Assembly (NCBI RefSeq): GCF_000313615.1
Contig: NZ_AMZQ01000001.1
Span: 186,001-250,000, forward strand
Direction: 5' to 3'
Length of the DNA stretch: 64,000 nucleotides
Origin: Campylobacter showae CSUNSWCD
GTDB taxonomy: Bacteria > Campylobacterota > Campylobacteria > Campylobacterales > Campylobacteraceae
In this document: positions 8,840-19,218 of the stretch, piece after piece
Layout: every line of letters starts with the position of its first letter
How positions within the stretch are numbered: position 1 is the stretch's first letter
Position numbers and translations under genes: made by a program
The notes under the pieces: model-generated
The model's database searches: none
What the model was told of the DNA's origin: nothing
What the model saw: the letters and a program-made list of their open reading frames with translations, nothing else

Positions 8840-10186
8840 ATGAAAAACTTGGACTACGAGGTGCTTAAGGCGGAGTGGCAAAAAGAGTGGAATGAAAAGG
8901 GCGAGAAATATGCCAAGGCCGTAAACGATATGGTGGCGTTTGCGGAGGTTCACGGCTGGGACGCCTATAATGGCGAGGAGCCCGTCGATGATAGAGCGCA
9001 TCTGGGCGAGGCAATATTTGCGCTGCTAAAGGAAGCCAACGAGCGCGGCGAGACGGCGAAATTTAGAGCCGATTTTCCGCCCTCAAACATTATCTTTGAG
9101 GAGAGCGAGGATGAAGCAGGTAATGCTGACGAGAAGGATAAAATAGCAGACAAGCTAGGCAATGTAGATCAAATTTGCCCTCTTGGCGGCGAGAACGTCC
9201 TTTTTATCGTCTCGCAAAGTGATCCTGAAGGCTGGCATAAGAAGCTATATCTGCTAGAAGGCGAGCGCGTTAGCGTTATCGCAGATGGCGTCATTACGGT
9301 GGGCAAATCAAAGCGAAACGAAATTTACGCCCTTCTTAAGAGAGACGAGATTGAGCTCGTAAAAGGCTACGACGGCAAGGGCGGCGGTGAGCCTATCGCA
9401 AAATTTAGCCACAATGTGGAGCTAACATACGACGAGGCTGAAATTTTACCTTTTAACGACGGCAAAAAGGTGCTTTTGAGCTGCCACGACGGAATTTTTT
9501 TGATCTCGCAAAGCGGCGTGAAGCTCATCCATCCGATCTATGAGGACGGGCAGCTCTACGAGGACGACGACGGCAACGCTGCACTCTATATCGATATGGC
9601 TAACGCGACGCTATCAAGCGACAATGCTCTCATCGTCGCCGGCGAGCAGTGCGGCGATCACGTCCTGATGGATCGCGAGGGCGAGCGACTGGGCAGCATC
9701 GGCGCGCAGAGCTCGTATCCGCATTTTTGCCTCTTTAGCGCGGACGATACGCAGCTCATCACGAACTCCTGCCACTTCTACAACGGCGTCACGATCGGCG
9801 TGGATAGGGTGGCTCTAAAGCGAGGGCTAAAGGTCGAGGCTTATTCGTACGACGAAGAGGGTGAGAAAAATTTCACGCTGATCGACGATGCGATGAGGGT
9901 ATATGCGGGCGTAGCGACGCAGGACTTTTACATTCTCGGCGACGCATACGGCTACATCAAGGCAGTCGGCAAGGACGGGCGTAAAATTTGGCGCCACTAT
10001 CTGGGCGGCACGATAAAATCTATGGCGATAAGCGAGAACGGCAGCGTGCTATTTGTGGGTACATACGGCGGCAGACTGCATAAGCTACGCCTGGGCGCGG
10101 GCCAAGACAGCCACACGATCGGCAACGGCAACCACAAAGAGGAGTTTAGACTGATCGCTTACGAGGATAAAATTTATCGGTGGTAG
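8840..10186 (+). CDS. uncharacterised protein with beta-propeller-like repeats
   Basis: A 448-residue protein with no signal peptide. Residues 1-90 are helical and charged; the rest has regularly spaced blade-like units (for example DGVITVGKSKRNEIYALLK, DGIFLISQSGVKLI, and KDGRKIWRHYLGGTIKSMA followed by SENGSVLFVGTYGGRLHKL). The last units resemble PQQ/WD-type propellers. AAGGAAAA lies upstream of the ATG. I do not recognise the gene, and nothing next to it gives a pathway; a scaffold role is conceivable but unsupported. Confidence 0.7.
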   Translation: MKNLDYEVLKAEWQKEWNEKGEKYAKAVNDMVAFAEVHGWDAYNGEEPVDDRAHLGEAIFALLKEANERGETAKFRADFPPSNIIFEESEDEAGNADEKDKIADKLGNVDQICPLGGENVLFIVSQSDPEGWHKKLYLLEGERVSVIADGVITVGKSKRNEIYALLKRDEIELVKGYDGKGGGEPIAKFSHNVELTYDEAEILPFNDGKKVLLSCHDGIFLISQSGVKLIHPIYEDGQLYEDDDGNAALYIDMANATLSSDNALIVAGEQCGDHVLMDREGERLGSIGAQSSYPHFCLFSADDTQLITNSCHFYNGVTIGVDRVALKRGLKVEAYSYDEEGEKNFTLIDDAMRVYAGVATQDFYILGDAYGYIKAVGKDGRKIWRHYLGGTIKSMAISENGSVLFVGTYGGRLHKLRLGAGQDSHTIGNGNHKEEFRLIAYEDKIYRW

Positions 10187-10599
10187 CCGCGGCGCGTTGC
10201 TTTAGCGGTACTTTGCCTTGCGAGCGTTTGCGAGTTTGTCGTGCGATGTTTGTTGGTTTTTGCGTTTTTGATTAGCTAGCATTTTAGAGCGCTGAAAACG
10301 CGACCAGGCTTTTGCATATCGAAAAAACTCCAAATTTGCCAGCTTGAAAGCCGTAAAAGCTACGCGATGTTATAGTGCTTTTAAAAATCATCAGGATCAA
10401 ATTTGGCCTAAATTTGCTGCTCGTTAAAGCCCGCTCAGTCAAGAGCTAGCGTTCGTATTTTATTAACAAAGATAGCTTGCGCCACATTGCAAGATCAAAC
10501 AAATCTCAGCAGTTTATAGCGGCGGCTTTGGTCAAATTTACCGTCCGCTTCATGCTATAGGCAAATTTGACGTTACCGGCGCGTCGGGCTAAATTTGAC
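10187..10599. other. intergenic spacer
   Basis: This spacer lies between the propeller protein and the convergent rsfS gene. I see no gene, RNA or clear terminator. Several AAATTT copies are scattered through it. Confidence 0.6.
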
Positions 10600-10926
10600 T
10601 TAGGCTTTCGCCTCTTTTAGCTTGCTTAAAAACTCTTCGATGTTGTATTTGGCGCGGTACTGTGCGCTCATGAGGTGGATGAGGATGTCGCCCAGATCGA
10701 TCACGACCCAGTCGCCGGAGCTTTCTATGCCTAAAAACTGCTCGCCCTCGTCTTTTAGCCCCTCTTTTAGGTCGTCCGTTAGCGAGTAGGCGTGGCGTTC
10801 GCCCATCGTGGTGGCGATGATGACGCATTTTGCGATGTATTCGCGCCCGCTCATATCGATAGCCTCGATAGCTTCGGCCTTTTTGGCGTCTAGGATTTTG
10901 ATGATTCGCTCGATTCTTTCTTGCAT
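10600..10926 (-). CDS. rsfS: ribosome silencing factor RsfS (Iojap family)
   Basis: This cytoplasmic protein of about 108 residues binds ribosomal protein uL14 and blocks subunit joining under starvation. Family stretches include EAIDMSGREYIAKCVIIATTMGERHAYSL and SSGDWVVIDLGDILIHLM. The frame is open up to 10968, but the ATG at 10926 has AAGGAAAA just upstream and matches the family start, so I prefer it. It overlaps the end of nadD by 37 bases, the usual nadD-rsfS pairing, and suggests coupled translation. Confidence 0.92.
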   Translation of the reverse strand: MQERIERIIKILDAKKAEAIEAIDMSGREYIAKCVIIATTMGERHAYSLTDDLKEGLKDEGEQFLGIESSGDWVVIDLGDILIHLMSAQYRAKYNIEEFLSKLKEAKA

Positions 10927-11462
10927 GTTTTTCCTTGATAAAATTTCGCCGCCTCGTCCGCTATACACGGTATCATCAGGCTTTTGTCTAAATTTTGCCT
11001 GATTTGCGAGGACGAAACGGGCGCGTTTATGTTTAAAATTTTAAAATTTTCAGGCACGGCTACGTCGTCGCGGCTAGCTACGACGAAGGTTGCGAGCCTA
11101 AAGAGCTCGTCTATCTCGTGCCATTTGTCTAGGCTCGCTAGGTGATCGGCGCCGATGATGAGATAAAGCCGGCTCACAGCGTAAATTTGCCGCATGTGCC
11201 GCGCGCTCTCTATCGTCGGTACTGGGCGATTTTGCGCGATCTCATAGTCGCTCACGCAGACTTTAGCTAGCGTGCCCCAAGCCTCGTTCGCCCACCTTAG
11301 CCGAAGTAGCGGCGGAGCGGAAAACTCGCTCTTAAACGGGCTGATAAACGTCGGCATGATGATGAGCTTATCCGCGTCTAGCTGCTCTAGCGCGGCTTTA
11401 ACGACGGCGTCGTGCCCGAGATGAGGCGGGTCGAAACTACCGCCAAAAAGCGCGATTTTCAT
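10890..11462 (-). CDS. nadD: nicotinate-nucleotide adenylyltransferase
   Basis: This 190-residue enzyme adenylates nicotinate mononucleotide in NAD synthesis. The nucleotidyltransferase signature GGSFDPPHLGH is at residues 8-18, and the C-terminal SSSQIR motif (a version of SSTxIR) is present. It is divergent from gapA, the same arrangement as in C. jejuni, and overlaps rsfS downstream. The end of the protein is about ten residues longer than needed, which produces the overlap. Confidence 0.94.
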   Translation of the reverse strand: MKIALFGGSFDPPHLGHDAVVKAALEQLDADKLIIMPTFISPFKSEFSAPPLLRLRWANEAWGTLAKVCVSDYEIAQNRPVPTIESARHMRQIYAVSRLYLIIGADHLASLDKWHEIDELFRLATFVVASRDDVAVPENFKILNINAPVSSSQIRQNLDKSLMIPCIADEAAKFYQGKTCKKESSESSKS

Positions 11463-11775
11463 AAATTTGCCTTTAAAATTTTGGTGCAGTTTAGCGAATT
11501 TGAAGTGAAATTTGGTTGAAAATCAAAAAATTCGCCGATAAAGCGCAAATTAAATGGATATTTTGTAAAATTTGGGGATTTTTGGGCTTGCGAGGCTTGT
11601 TTTTCAGCGAGCAAGCGAGGGGCAAATTTGCAAAGGCGGGCTTTGAAGCGGCTTAAATTTACGCGCTTAGCGGAGTGCGGAGGCGGATAAATTTAACGCA
11701 CAAAAGCTAAAAGTACGAAAATAACCTTTCTGGGCGCCCTAAAGCGACCGGAAAATCTAGCACAAGGAGCTAAAC
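11463..11775. other. divergent control region between nadD and gapA
   Basis: This 313-base spacer should hold the promoters of nadD-rsfS (leftward) and of the gapA operon (rightward). I could not pick out a convincing -10/-35 pair. It contains several AAATTT copies and an AAGGAG ribosome binding site right before gapA. Confidence 0.55.
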
Positions 11776-12771
11776 ATGGTAAAAATCGCGATCAACGGTT
11801 TTGGACGTATCGGTAGGTGTGCTGCGCGTATTATTTTAGAGCGAGACGATGTTGAGCTTGTCGCTATTAACGACACCGCAACAAGGGATATGACGAGGTA
11901 TTTGCTCAAATACGACAGCGTGCATGGCGAATTTAAGCAAGACGTTAAGGTGATAAGCGACGATTTTATAGAAGTAAATGGCAAAAAGATAAGAGTTTTT
12001 TCTACAAGAGATCTAAACGAGCTTAGCTACGCAGACTACGGCGTAGACGTGGTTTTAGAGTGTACTGGCAAGTTTTTAACCACTGAAAAATGCGAGCCAT
12101 ATCTTGCTCGTGGCGTCAAAAAAGTCGTCATGAGCGCTCCGGCAAAAGACGACACGGCGACCTTTGTAGTGGGCGTAAACGACGATAAATACGCAGGCGA
12201 AGCGATCGTCTCAAACGCAAGCTGCACTACAAACGGCCTAGCTCCAGTTGCAAAGGTGCTAAATGATAAATTTGGTATCGTAAAAGGGCTGATGACCACG
12301 ATCCACGCCTATACAAACGGCCAGAGCCTAGTTGATGTAAAGGCCAAAGACTTCCGCCGTTCGCGCGCTGCAGCGCTAAATATCGGACCTACGACCACAG
12401 GGGCTGCAAAAGCGATCGCTAAAGTGCTTCCAGAGCTAAGTGGCAAACTACACGGCCAAGCAGTGCGCGTGCCAGTGGCAAACGTATCAATGGTCGATTT
12501 AACGGCGGTTTTAAAAAGACCGGCCAGCAAAGATGAGATAAATGAGGCCTTTAGAGCGGCTGCGGAGTCAAATTTAAAGGGAATTTTATTCGTCGATGAT
12601 GACTACAGAGTTAGCAGCGACTTTTGCACGAGCGCATACAGCAGTATCGTAGCTAGCGACACTACGCAGGTCATCGCTGATGATATGGTGAAGGTCTTTG
12701 CGTGGTACGACAACGAGTGGGGCTACTCAACAAGGCTTGTAGATCTTGCTAAAATCGTAGCTACAAAGTAA
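11776..12771 (+). CDS. gapA: glyceraldehyde-3-phosphate dehydrogenase
   Basis: This 331-residue enzyme has the NAD-binding INGFGRIGR at residues 5-13, the catalytic Cys in SNASCTTNGLAP near 150 and the conserved DNEWGYSTRLVDL close to the C-terminus. In campylobacters, which usually lack a complete glycolytic entry, it works mainly in the gluconeogenic direction. AAGGAG lies before the ATG. It starts a gapA-pgk-tpiA cluster, with pgk 16 bases downstream. Proline codons lean toward CCA, unlike most of the window. Confidence 0.97.
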   Translation: MVKIAINGFGRIGRCAARIILERDDVELVAINDTATRDMTRYLLKYDSVHGEFKQDVKVISDDFIEVNGKKIRVFSTRDLNELSYADYGVDVVLECTGKFLTTEKCEPYLARGVKKVVMSAPAKDDTATFVVGVNDDKYAGEAIVSNASCTTNGLAPVAKVLNDKFGIVKGLMTTIHAYTNGQSLVDVKAKDFRRSRAAALNIGPTTTGAAKAIAKVLPELSGKLHGQAVRVPVANVSMVDLTAVLKRPASKDEINEAFRAAAESNLKGILFVDDDYRVSSDFCTSAYSSIVASDTTQVIADDMVKVFAWYDNEWGYSTRLVDLAKIVATK

Positions 12772-12787
12772 ATTTAAAGGGTGAAAA

Positions 12788-13987
12788 ATGAGTGAAATTT
12801 TATCGATCAACGACCTTGAACTTAACGGCGCAAAAGTTTTTATAAGGTGCGATTTTAACGTGCCTATGGACGAGTTTTTAAACATCACTGATGACCGCAG
12901 GATCCGCTCAGCGATACCAACTATCCGCTACTGCCTAGATAACGGCTGCGGCGTGGTTTTGGCTAGCCATCTTGGACGCCCAAAAAATGGTTACGAGGAG
13001 AAATTTTCACTTCGCGGCGTAGCAAAAAGGCTATCAAGACTGCTTGATAGAGATGTGATATTTGCTGAAGATGTGATCGGAAATGACGCTAAGACAAAGG
13101 CTGAGGCGCTAAAAGCTGGCGAAATTTTGATGATAGAAAACTTACGCTTTGAAAAGGGCGAAACTAAAAACGACGAGGCTTTGGCAAAAGAGCTTTCAGG
13201 ATTTGGCGAATTTTACATTAACGACGCATTTGGCGTCTGCCACAGGGCTCACGCATCTGTCGAGGCGATCACTAAATTTTACGATGAAAAGCATAAGGCG
13301 GCGGGATTTTTACTACAAAAAGAGATAAATTTTGCTCAAAATTTGATAAAACATCCATCACGTCCATTTGTCGCAGTTGTGGGTGGCTCAAAGGTTAGTG
13401 GCAAGCTTCAAGCACTACATAACCTGCTTCCGCGCGTAGATAAGCTAATAATTGGCGGCGGCATGGCATTTACGTTTTTAAAATCACTTGGCGAAAACAT
13501 CGGTAATTCGCTCCTTGAAGAAGAGCTCATCGAAGATGCAAGACAAATTTTACAAAAAGGCAAAGAGCTAGGTGTCAAAATTTATCTGCCAGTAGATGTC
13601 GTCGCTGCTCAGACATTTTCAGCTGAAAGTGCCGTGAAATACGTCCCTGCTCAAGAGATCCCAAACGGCTGGATGGGGCTTGATATTGGCCCTGCGTCTA
13701 TTAGGCTATTTAAAGAGGTTATCGCCGATGCGCAAACCATCTGGTGGAACGGACCTATGGGTGTTTTTGAGATGGATAAATTTAGCAAAGGTAGTATCAA
13801 AATGAGCCACGCCATCATTGACACGCACGCGACTACCGTTGTTGGCGGCGGTGATACGGCTGATGTAGTTGAGCGCGCTGGAGACGCTGATGAGATGACA
13901 TTTATCTCAACTGGCGGCGGTGCGAGCTTGGAGCTAATAGAAGGCAAAGAGCTACCTGGCATAAAGCCGCTTAGAAAAGAGGAGTAG
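12788..13987 (+). CDS. pgk: phosphoglycerate kinase
   Basis: This 399-residue two-domain kinase interconverts 1,3-bisphosphoglycerate and 3-phosphoglycerate. It shows the N-terminal RCDFNVP substrate motif, the hinge [11 protein letters not shown], and the nucleotide-binding GGGDTADV with the trailing STGGGASLE. Length is standard. AAAGGGTG precedes the ATG. It sits between gapA and tpiA with very short gaps, so the three enzymes are most likely one transcript. Confidence 0.97.
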   Translation: MSEILSINDLELNGAKVFIRCDFNVPMDEFLNITDDRRIRSAIPTIRYCLDNGCGVVLASHLGRPKNGYEEKFSLRGVAKRLSRLLDRDVIFAEDVIGNDAKTKAEALKAGEILMIENLRFEKGETKNDEALAKELSGFGEFYINDAFGVCHRAHASVEAITKFYDEKHKAAGFLLQKEINFAQNLIKHPSRPFVAVVGGSKVSGKLQALHNLLPRVDKLIIGGGMAFTFLKSLGENIGNSLLEEELIEDARQILQKGKELGVKIYLPVDVVAAQTFSAESAVKYVPAQEIPNGWMGLDIGPASIRLFKEVIADAQTIWWNGPMGVFEMDKFSKGSIKMSHAIIDTHATTVVGGGDTADVVERAGDADEMTFISTGGGASLELIEGKELPGIKPLRKEE

Positions 13988-13990
13988 GTC

Positions 13991-14671
13991 TTGAAATTTC
14001 TAGCGAATTTAAAGTGTAACCACACAAGAGAGAGCTTTAGAGAGTACGCTGAAATTTTAGATGCAAATTTAAGCGCAAACGACGACGTGAGCGTCTTTGC
14101 CCCAGCTAGTGCCTTTGATGAAAAAAAGCATATTTTTAGGCTTGGGGCGCAGAATTTCTACCCTTGCGAGAGTGGGGCATTTACTGGCGAGATCGGCAAG
14201 GCGATGCTTGATGAGTTTGAGATCAAAGATGTGCTGATCGGCCACTCTGAGAGGCGTGAAATTTTAAAAGAGAGCGAGGAGTTTTTGCGAGCGAAATTTG
14301 ACTTTGCCGCAAAAAACGGCTGGAACGTCATCTACTGCATCGGCGAAAATTTAAACACAAATGAAAGCGGAGCGACCAAAGAATTTTTAAGCCGCCAGCT
14401 TGAAAATATAGACCTTGGCTATAAAAATCTAGTCATCGCCTACGAGCCGATCTGGGCGATAGGAACTGGCAAGAGTGCTAGCATAGAGCAGATAGATGAG
14501 GTGCTAAGTTTTTTAAAGACAAAGGCAAATGTGCCGCTACTTTACGGCGGAAGCGTCAATGCTGCAAATATAGCTGATATCGCAGGTATCAAAAGCTGCG
14601 ATGGTGTTCTAGTAGGCACAGCCAGCTGGGATGCGAATAATTTTTTAAATTTGATACGCGTTGTCTCGTGA
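13991..14671 (+). CDS. tpiA: triose-phosphate isomerase
   Basis: This 226-residue TIM barrel is shorter than the usual 250 residues, as in other campylobacters. The catalytic His is in [10 protein letters not shown], the catalytic Glu in [11 protein letters not shown], and the phosphate loop in LLYGGSVN. The start is TTG at 13991, three bases after the pgk stop, with GAGGAGTAGG serving as ribosome binding site. It completes the lower glycolytic/gluconeogenic cluster. Confidence 0.96.
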   Translation: MKFLANLKCNHTRESFREYAEILDANLSANDDVSVFAPASAFDEKKHIFRLGAQNFYPCESGAFTGEIGKAMLDEFEIKDVLIGHSERREILKESEEFLRAKFDFAAKNGWNVIYCIGENLNTNESGATKEFLSRQLENIDLGYKNLVIAYEPIWAIGTGKSASIEQIDEVLSFLKTKANVPLLYGGSVNAANIADIAGIKSCDGVLVGTASWDANNFLNLIRVVS

Positions 14672-14753
14672 GCGCTTTTTAATGAGTTCGAAATTTTAAG
14701 TCTGCGACAGGCTATTTGCCTAGTCTTGACCTAAAATTTCTACACAACATTAA

Positions 14754-15644
<891 letters not shown>

Positions 15645-15656
15645 TCTATCTATATA

Positions 15657-15690
15657 AATTTGGCGGGGCGACTCGCCAAATTCTTCTTTT
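15657..15690 (+). terminator. intrinsic terminator after fabI, with AAATTT in the stem
   Basis: The arms AATTTGGCG (15657-15665) and CGCCAAATT (15674-15682) pair perfectly and are followed by CTTCTTTT. One extra base upstream makes the left arm begin with AAATTT. Confidence 0.75.
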
Positions 15691-15722
15691 AAATTTCACC
15701 AAATTTATTGAAAGGACAGAAA

Positions 15723-16391
15723 ATGAGAGCTTTAGACGAGCTTATAGACGTCAGCGAGCCAGGCTGGGCGCTAGTAGAAGAGTGGCTAAAAGAGGCTAAA
15801 AATGGCTATGAAATTTTGCCCCGAGATGAGAGCAGGGCGCAAAGTGAGCTTTTGGGACTTCAGGTCACTACTCGCTCGCCGATGGGAGCGCTTGTTTATG
15901 GGTGCGGTGGCGTAGTGATAGATGACGGTTGGCTGCGTGTGCTGGGCTCTGGATGTGAGCGTATGAAGCGCGGAATTTATAGCTTCAATCTTGGCAAAAG
16001 TTTTAGCGAGCCAGGGCAAATGCCTAGCTATTTGCTTGTAGCAGACGATGTTTTGGGCGGATTTTTCGCGGTAAATGGCGGTGCTTTTCATGGCAAAGCC
16101 AGCAACGTCTTTTACTACGCACCAGATAGCGGCAAATGGGAAGATACGCAGCTTGGCTACTCGCAGTTTTTGTACTGGGTGCTGTGCGGCGATATATCTA
16201 AATTTTATGAGCTCTACCGCTGGGATGGCTGGCGCGAGGATGTGCGTAAATTTAGCCTTGATAGGGTGATGTTTGCGTTGCCACCACTTCTTTGGCAAGA
16301 CGCCGACGTAAGGCTAAGGCTAAAAGAGATGAAAAAAGAGGGCGTTGATATCGATGAGTATTTTGCTTCCGTTCTTAACGGCGGCGAGTAA
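15723..16391 (+). CDS. DUF2625-like protein
   Basis: A 222-residue soluble protein. The pattern MGALVYGCGGVVIDDGWLRVLGSGCERM, then a stretch ending in FFAVNGGAFHG and a YYAPDS turn, is what I recall of the DUF2625 family, whose function is unknown. The frame opens at a TTG at 15708, but the ATG at 15723 with AAAGGAC just upstream is the better start. It lies between fabI and an old yellow enzyme, each with its own spacing, so no operon role is evident. Confidence 0.75.
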   Translation: MRALDELIDVSEPGWALVEEWLKEAKNGYEILPRDESRAQSELLGLQVTTRSPMGALVYGCGGVVIDDGWLRVLGSGCERMKRGIYSFNLGKSFSEPGQMPSYLLVADDVLGGFFAVNGGAFHGKASNVFYYAPDSGKWEDTQLGYSQFLYWVLCGDISKFYELYRWDGWREDVRKFSLDRVMFALPPLLWQDADVRLRLKEMKKEGVDIDEYFASVLNGGE

Positions 16392-16550
16392 AATTTCAAA
16401 TTTGATACAAATTTACATAAAACCGTTGCGACTCGTTAGCCTTTATGGTTGATTTGCACTCTCGCAGCGGCTACTAAAATTTACCGCACGACTAAATAAA
16501 TTTAAACAAATATCCTAAAATAACCGCAAATAATCTTTAAAGGATTTCTC

Positions 16551-17576
16551 ATGCAAAGCTTGCTTTTTTCGCCGCTAAAAATCGGTGATCTGCAGATCAA
16601 AAACCGCATCGTGATGCCGCCGATGTGCATGTATAAGGCTAAAAACGAGAACGGCTGTCCTAGATGCTTTCACCGCTTGCACTACGCCGCTCGCGCGCTA
16701 GGAGGCGTCGGGCTCATCATCGTCGAAGCTACGGCGGTCGAGCCTAGAGGCAGGATCACGAGCCGCGATCTGGGGCTATGGAACGACGAGCAGCTAGAGG
16801 CACACGCCAGACTCGTCAAAGAGTGCATCAAATACGGCGCCGTAATGGCCGTCCAGCTCGCGCATGCCGGCAGAAAAAGCGAATGCGAGGATCTGATCGC
16901 GCCTAGCACGGTAAAATTTAGCGAGAGCTACAAAACGCCGAGACAGATGAGCGCGGAGGATATCGTCTCGGTCAAGCAAAGCTTCGTCCAAGCAGCAATC
17001 AGAGCCGAGCGCGCAGGATACTCCGCGACCGAGATCCACGCCGCGCACGGCTATCTCATCAGCGAATTTCTCTCGCCTGAGATCAATCTGCGAGACGACG
17101 AATATGGCGGGAGCTTTGAAAATCGCACGAGATTTTTAAAAGAAATTTTAAGCGAGGTAAAAGCCGCGGTGCAAATCCCCGTCGGCGTGCGCATAAGCGC
17201 GGATAGCTGGGTAAAAGGCGACTGGAGCCTAGAAGATAGCGTACGGCTAGCAAAAGAGCTCGAGGCTTTGGGCGCGGCGTTTATCCATGTCTCGGCGGGC
17301 GGATTTTTTGAGCATACGGATAGCGCGCCTGCGTTTACTCCGCTTTATCAAGCTGGCTATGCTAAGGCGGTAAAGCAGGCCGTTAGCATCCCAGTAATCG
17401 CGGTTGGACTCATAACAAAGGCATCCGAGGGCGAGGCGCTGCTACTAGGCGGCGTTTGCGACGCGGTGGCTTATGGCAGAGAGCTGCTGCGAAATCCAAA
17501 TTTTGCGCAGGCTGCCATGAGCGAGCTAGGGTGCTCTGAGCTGATAGAAAACTCGTATAAGAGGGCGTTTAAGTAA
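16551..17576 (+). CDS. NADPH dehydrogenase, old yellow enzyme family (NamA/YqjM-like)
   Basis: This 341-residue FMN barrel has the family marks: KNRIVMPPMCMYKA at the N-terminus with the YqjM-type Cys, QLAHAGRKSE, the substrate-binding pair in EIHAAHGYLISEFLSP, and the FMN-phosphate loop ending in AVAYGRELLRNPNF. Enzymes of this kind reduce alkene bonds next to carbonyl or nitro groups and are often linked to oxidative stress. AAAGGAT precedes the ATG. It appears to be a single-gene unit. Confidence 0.92.
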   Translation: MQSLLFSPLKIGDLQIKNRIVMPPMCMYKAKNENGCPRCFHRLHYAARALGGVGLIIVEATAVEPRGRITSRDLGLWNDEQLEAHARLVKECIKYGAVMAVQLAHAGRKSECEDLIAPSTVKFSESYKTPRQMSAEDIVSVKQSFVQAAIRAERAGYSATEIHAAHGYLISEFLSPEINLRDDEYGGSFENRTRFLKEILSEVKAAVQIPVGVRISADSWVKGDWSLEDSVRLAKELEALGAAFIHVSAGGFFEHTDSAPAFTPLYQAGYAKAVKQAVSIPVIAVGLITKASEGEALLLGGVCDAVAYGRELLRNPNFAQAAMSELGCSELIENSYKRAFK

Positions 17577-17825
17577 AATTTGGCGAGATCACTCGGCGTA
17601 AATTTGAACTAGTTGCGTCGGTTAAATTTGGCGCAAATTTGATCGGTCGCTTGGGCGAGCTCTTTGATGAATTTATTCTAAATTTTGGGCTATAAATTTG
17701 GCAAATTTGGATTCCTGCAACGGCGTCAAATTTGATTTGATTGCGGCTGATTTTAGCGGTGCTAATTTATAAATATAGTGGCTTATTTTTTGATTTATTG
17801 CGTCAAATTTGTAGAATAAAAGTAG

Positions 17826-17855
17826 AAATTTAAGCCGCAAAAACGGCTTAAATTT
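17826..17855. terminator. perfect hairpin capped by AAATTT, likely end of the exbB-exbD-tonB transcript
   Basis: A 12-base stem AAATTTAAGCCG/CGGCTTAAATTT encloses CAAAAA. On the minus strand it is followed by a T-rich run, so it could terminate leftward transcription from tonB. It touches the stop codon of the tonB relic. Confidence 0.7.
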
Positions 17856-17991
17856 ACGTGAGCTTGTAGCTAACCGGGATTTTGATGGCGTAGTCGCGAT
17901 CAAGCGTCGGAAAATCCGGCGCGGCGCGATTTATGAGCTCGACTGCGGCTTCGTCTAGTATGAGCTTATTGTCATAAATTAATGGAGTAAA
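17854..17991 (-). pseudogene. 3' relic of a second tonB
   Basis: On the minus strand, 45 codons and a stop encode LDEAAVELINRAAPDF and then LDRDYAIKIPVSYKLT, which parallels the last 34 residues of the intact TonB immediately upstream (LDEAAIDTIKRAAPDF, LDRDYIMTIPIGFTLN): about 20 of 34 positions are identical. An in-frame stop lies just before the fragment and there is no start codon or ribosome binding site. It is too short to be a functional TonB. Confidence 0.85.
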
Positions 17992-18023
17992 TTAACCCGC
18001 ATCAAATGACTTAAATTTTACAG

Positions 18024-18875
18024 CTAATTCAGTGTAAAGCCAATAGGAATTGTCATGATGTAATCTCTATCTAGCTTTTCAAAATCTGGAGCTGCTCTTT
18101 TTATGGTGTCTATTGCAGCCTCGTCTAATGTATCAAAGCCTGAACTTTTTACGATTTTTATGTCGCTAACAGTTCCATCTTTTTTAAACAAAAACCTGAC
18201 ATGAGCTATGCCTTGATGGCGCATTTTTTGAGCTCGCTTTGGATACCTAAGATGCTTTTTAATAGCCTTTTGGTACTTATCCCTATTAAAATTACTACTT
18301 GCAGAAGGATCTGAAAAATTAATCTCTCCGACCGTTTGGGCTCCGCTAGGCGGTAAATTTGATTTTACGTTCGAGCTTGGAGTGCTACTTGGCTGTGTCG
18401 CGGGCGGCGTAGGGGTCGGCGGCGACGGCTGTGCGGGCGGTACTACCTGCGCTACTTGCGGTTCTGGCTCAGGCGTTTTAACCGGTTTTGGCGTAGGTTT
18501 AGGCTTTGGCTTTGGTTTTTCCACAGGCTTTTCTATCGGTTTTGGTTTCTCCACTGGTTTTGGTTTTTCTATCGGCTTAGGCGGCTCAACCGGTTTTGGC
18601 GGTTCTGGCGGCGTGACGACAGGTTCAGGCGGAGGAGGCGCAGGCGGTGCCGGAGGCGGCGGGGCAGGCGGGGTAGGTGCCGGCGGGAGCGGAGCTGCTG
18701 GCGGCGTAAAAGTATTTAGCGCTATCTTAACGCTTTTTTCTTCCGGCATAGGTTTTATCTCTTCGTAAAATTTGATAAAAGATCCGATGAGGATAGAGTG
18801 CAACAGGATAGAAACGCCAAGCCCCGTAAAGCTGGCGCGTCTATTCAGTTGTTGTCGTGATAGCGAAGTTTTCAT
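18024..18875 (-). CDS. tonB: energy transducer TonB
   Basis: A 283-residue TonB: an N-terminal membrane anchor (GLGVSILLHSILIGSFIKFY, residues 19-38), a long periplasmic Pro-rich spacer with PAPPPP- and KPKP/EKPKP-type repeats (about residues 55-165), and the C-terminal domain with RYPKRAQKMRHQGIAHVRF. It passes proton-motive energy from ExbB/ExbD to outer-membrane receptors such as the one at 19856. It overlaps exbD by 35 bases. The last 350 bases are more AT-rich than the spacer and than the relic downstream, which may reflect replacement of the 3' end. Confidence 0.96.
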   Translation of the reverse strand: MKTSLSRQQLNRRASFTGLGVSILLHSILIGSFIKFYEEIKPMPEEKSVKIALNTFTPPAAPLPPAPTPPAPPPPAPPAPPPPEPVVTPPEPPKPVEPPKPIEKPKPVEKPKPIEKPVEKPKPKPKPTPKPVKTPEPEPQVAQVVPPAQPSPPTPTPPATQPSSTPSSNVKSNLPPSGAQTVGEINFSDPSASSNFNRDKYQKAIKKHLRYPKRAQKMRHQGIAHVRFLFKKDGTVSDIKIVKSSGFDTLDEAAIDTIKRAAPDFEKLDRDYIMTIPIGFTLN

Positions 18876-19218
18876 GATTCTTTTCTTTTAGTATGTCGAT
18901 AACCTTGATAAACGAGTCGAATTTACTCTCTTTATCGCTTTTGAGTTCTATTAACGTTTCGTTTTTTATCTCGTTTAGCTTTTCTTTTAAATTTTCCTCG
19001 GCGATTTTCTCTTCGCCTATAAAAAATTCATTATCTTTATTAATTAAAACGGCGATTTTGTCTTTTTCGTCTTGCTTTTTTTCCGCGCTCTCGCTGTTTG
19101 GCAGGTCGATTTTGATATTGCCCTGAGCGATAAAGGTAGAGATGCTAAGCACGATAGCTAGCAAAACTAGCATAATATCTATGAGCGGGATTACGTTTAA
19201 TCCCTCTTTTTTAGGCAT
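18841..19218 (-). CDS. exbD: biopolymer transport protein ExbD
   Basis: A protein of about 125 residues with one membrane helix near the N-terminus (NVIPLIDIMLVLLAIVLSIS) that carries the conserved proton-pathway Asp, and a periplasmic domain rich in Lys and Glu. Together with ExbB it forms the motor that drives TonB. The ATG at 19218 is preferred; a GTG at 19224 is also possible. The start lies inside the last codons of exbB region and the end overlaps tonB, so the three genes form one operon. Confidence 0.95.
   Translation of the reverse strand: MPKKEGLNVIPLIDIMLVLLAIVLSISTFIAQGNIKIDLPNSESAEKKQDEKDKIAVLINKDNEFFIGEEKIAEENLKEKLNEIKNETLIELKSDKESKFDSFIKVIDILKEKNHENFAITTTTE

Noticed and set aside
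18382-18768. 128-codon Gly-rich frame opposite tonB
   Set aside because: It is the mirror image of the Pro-rich tonB spacer (CCN read as GGN) and has no independent support.
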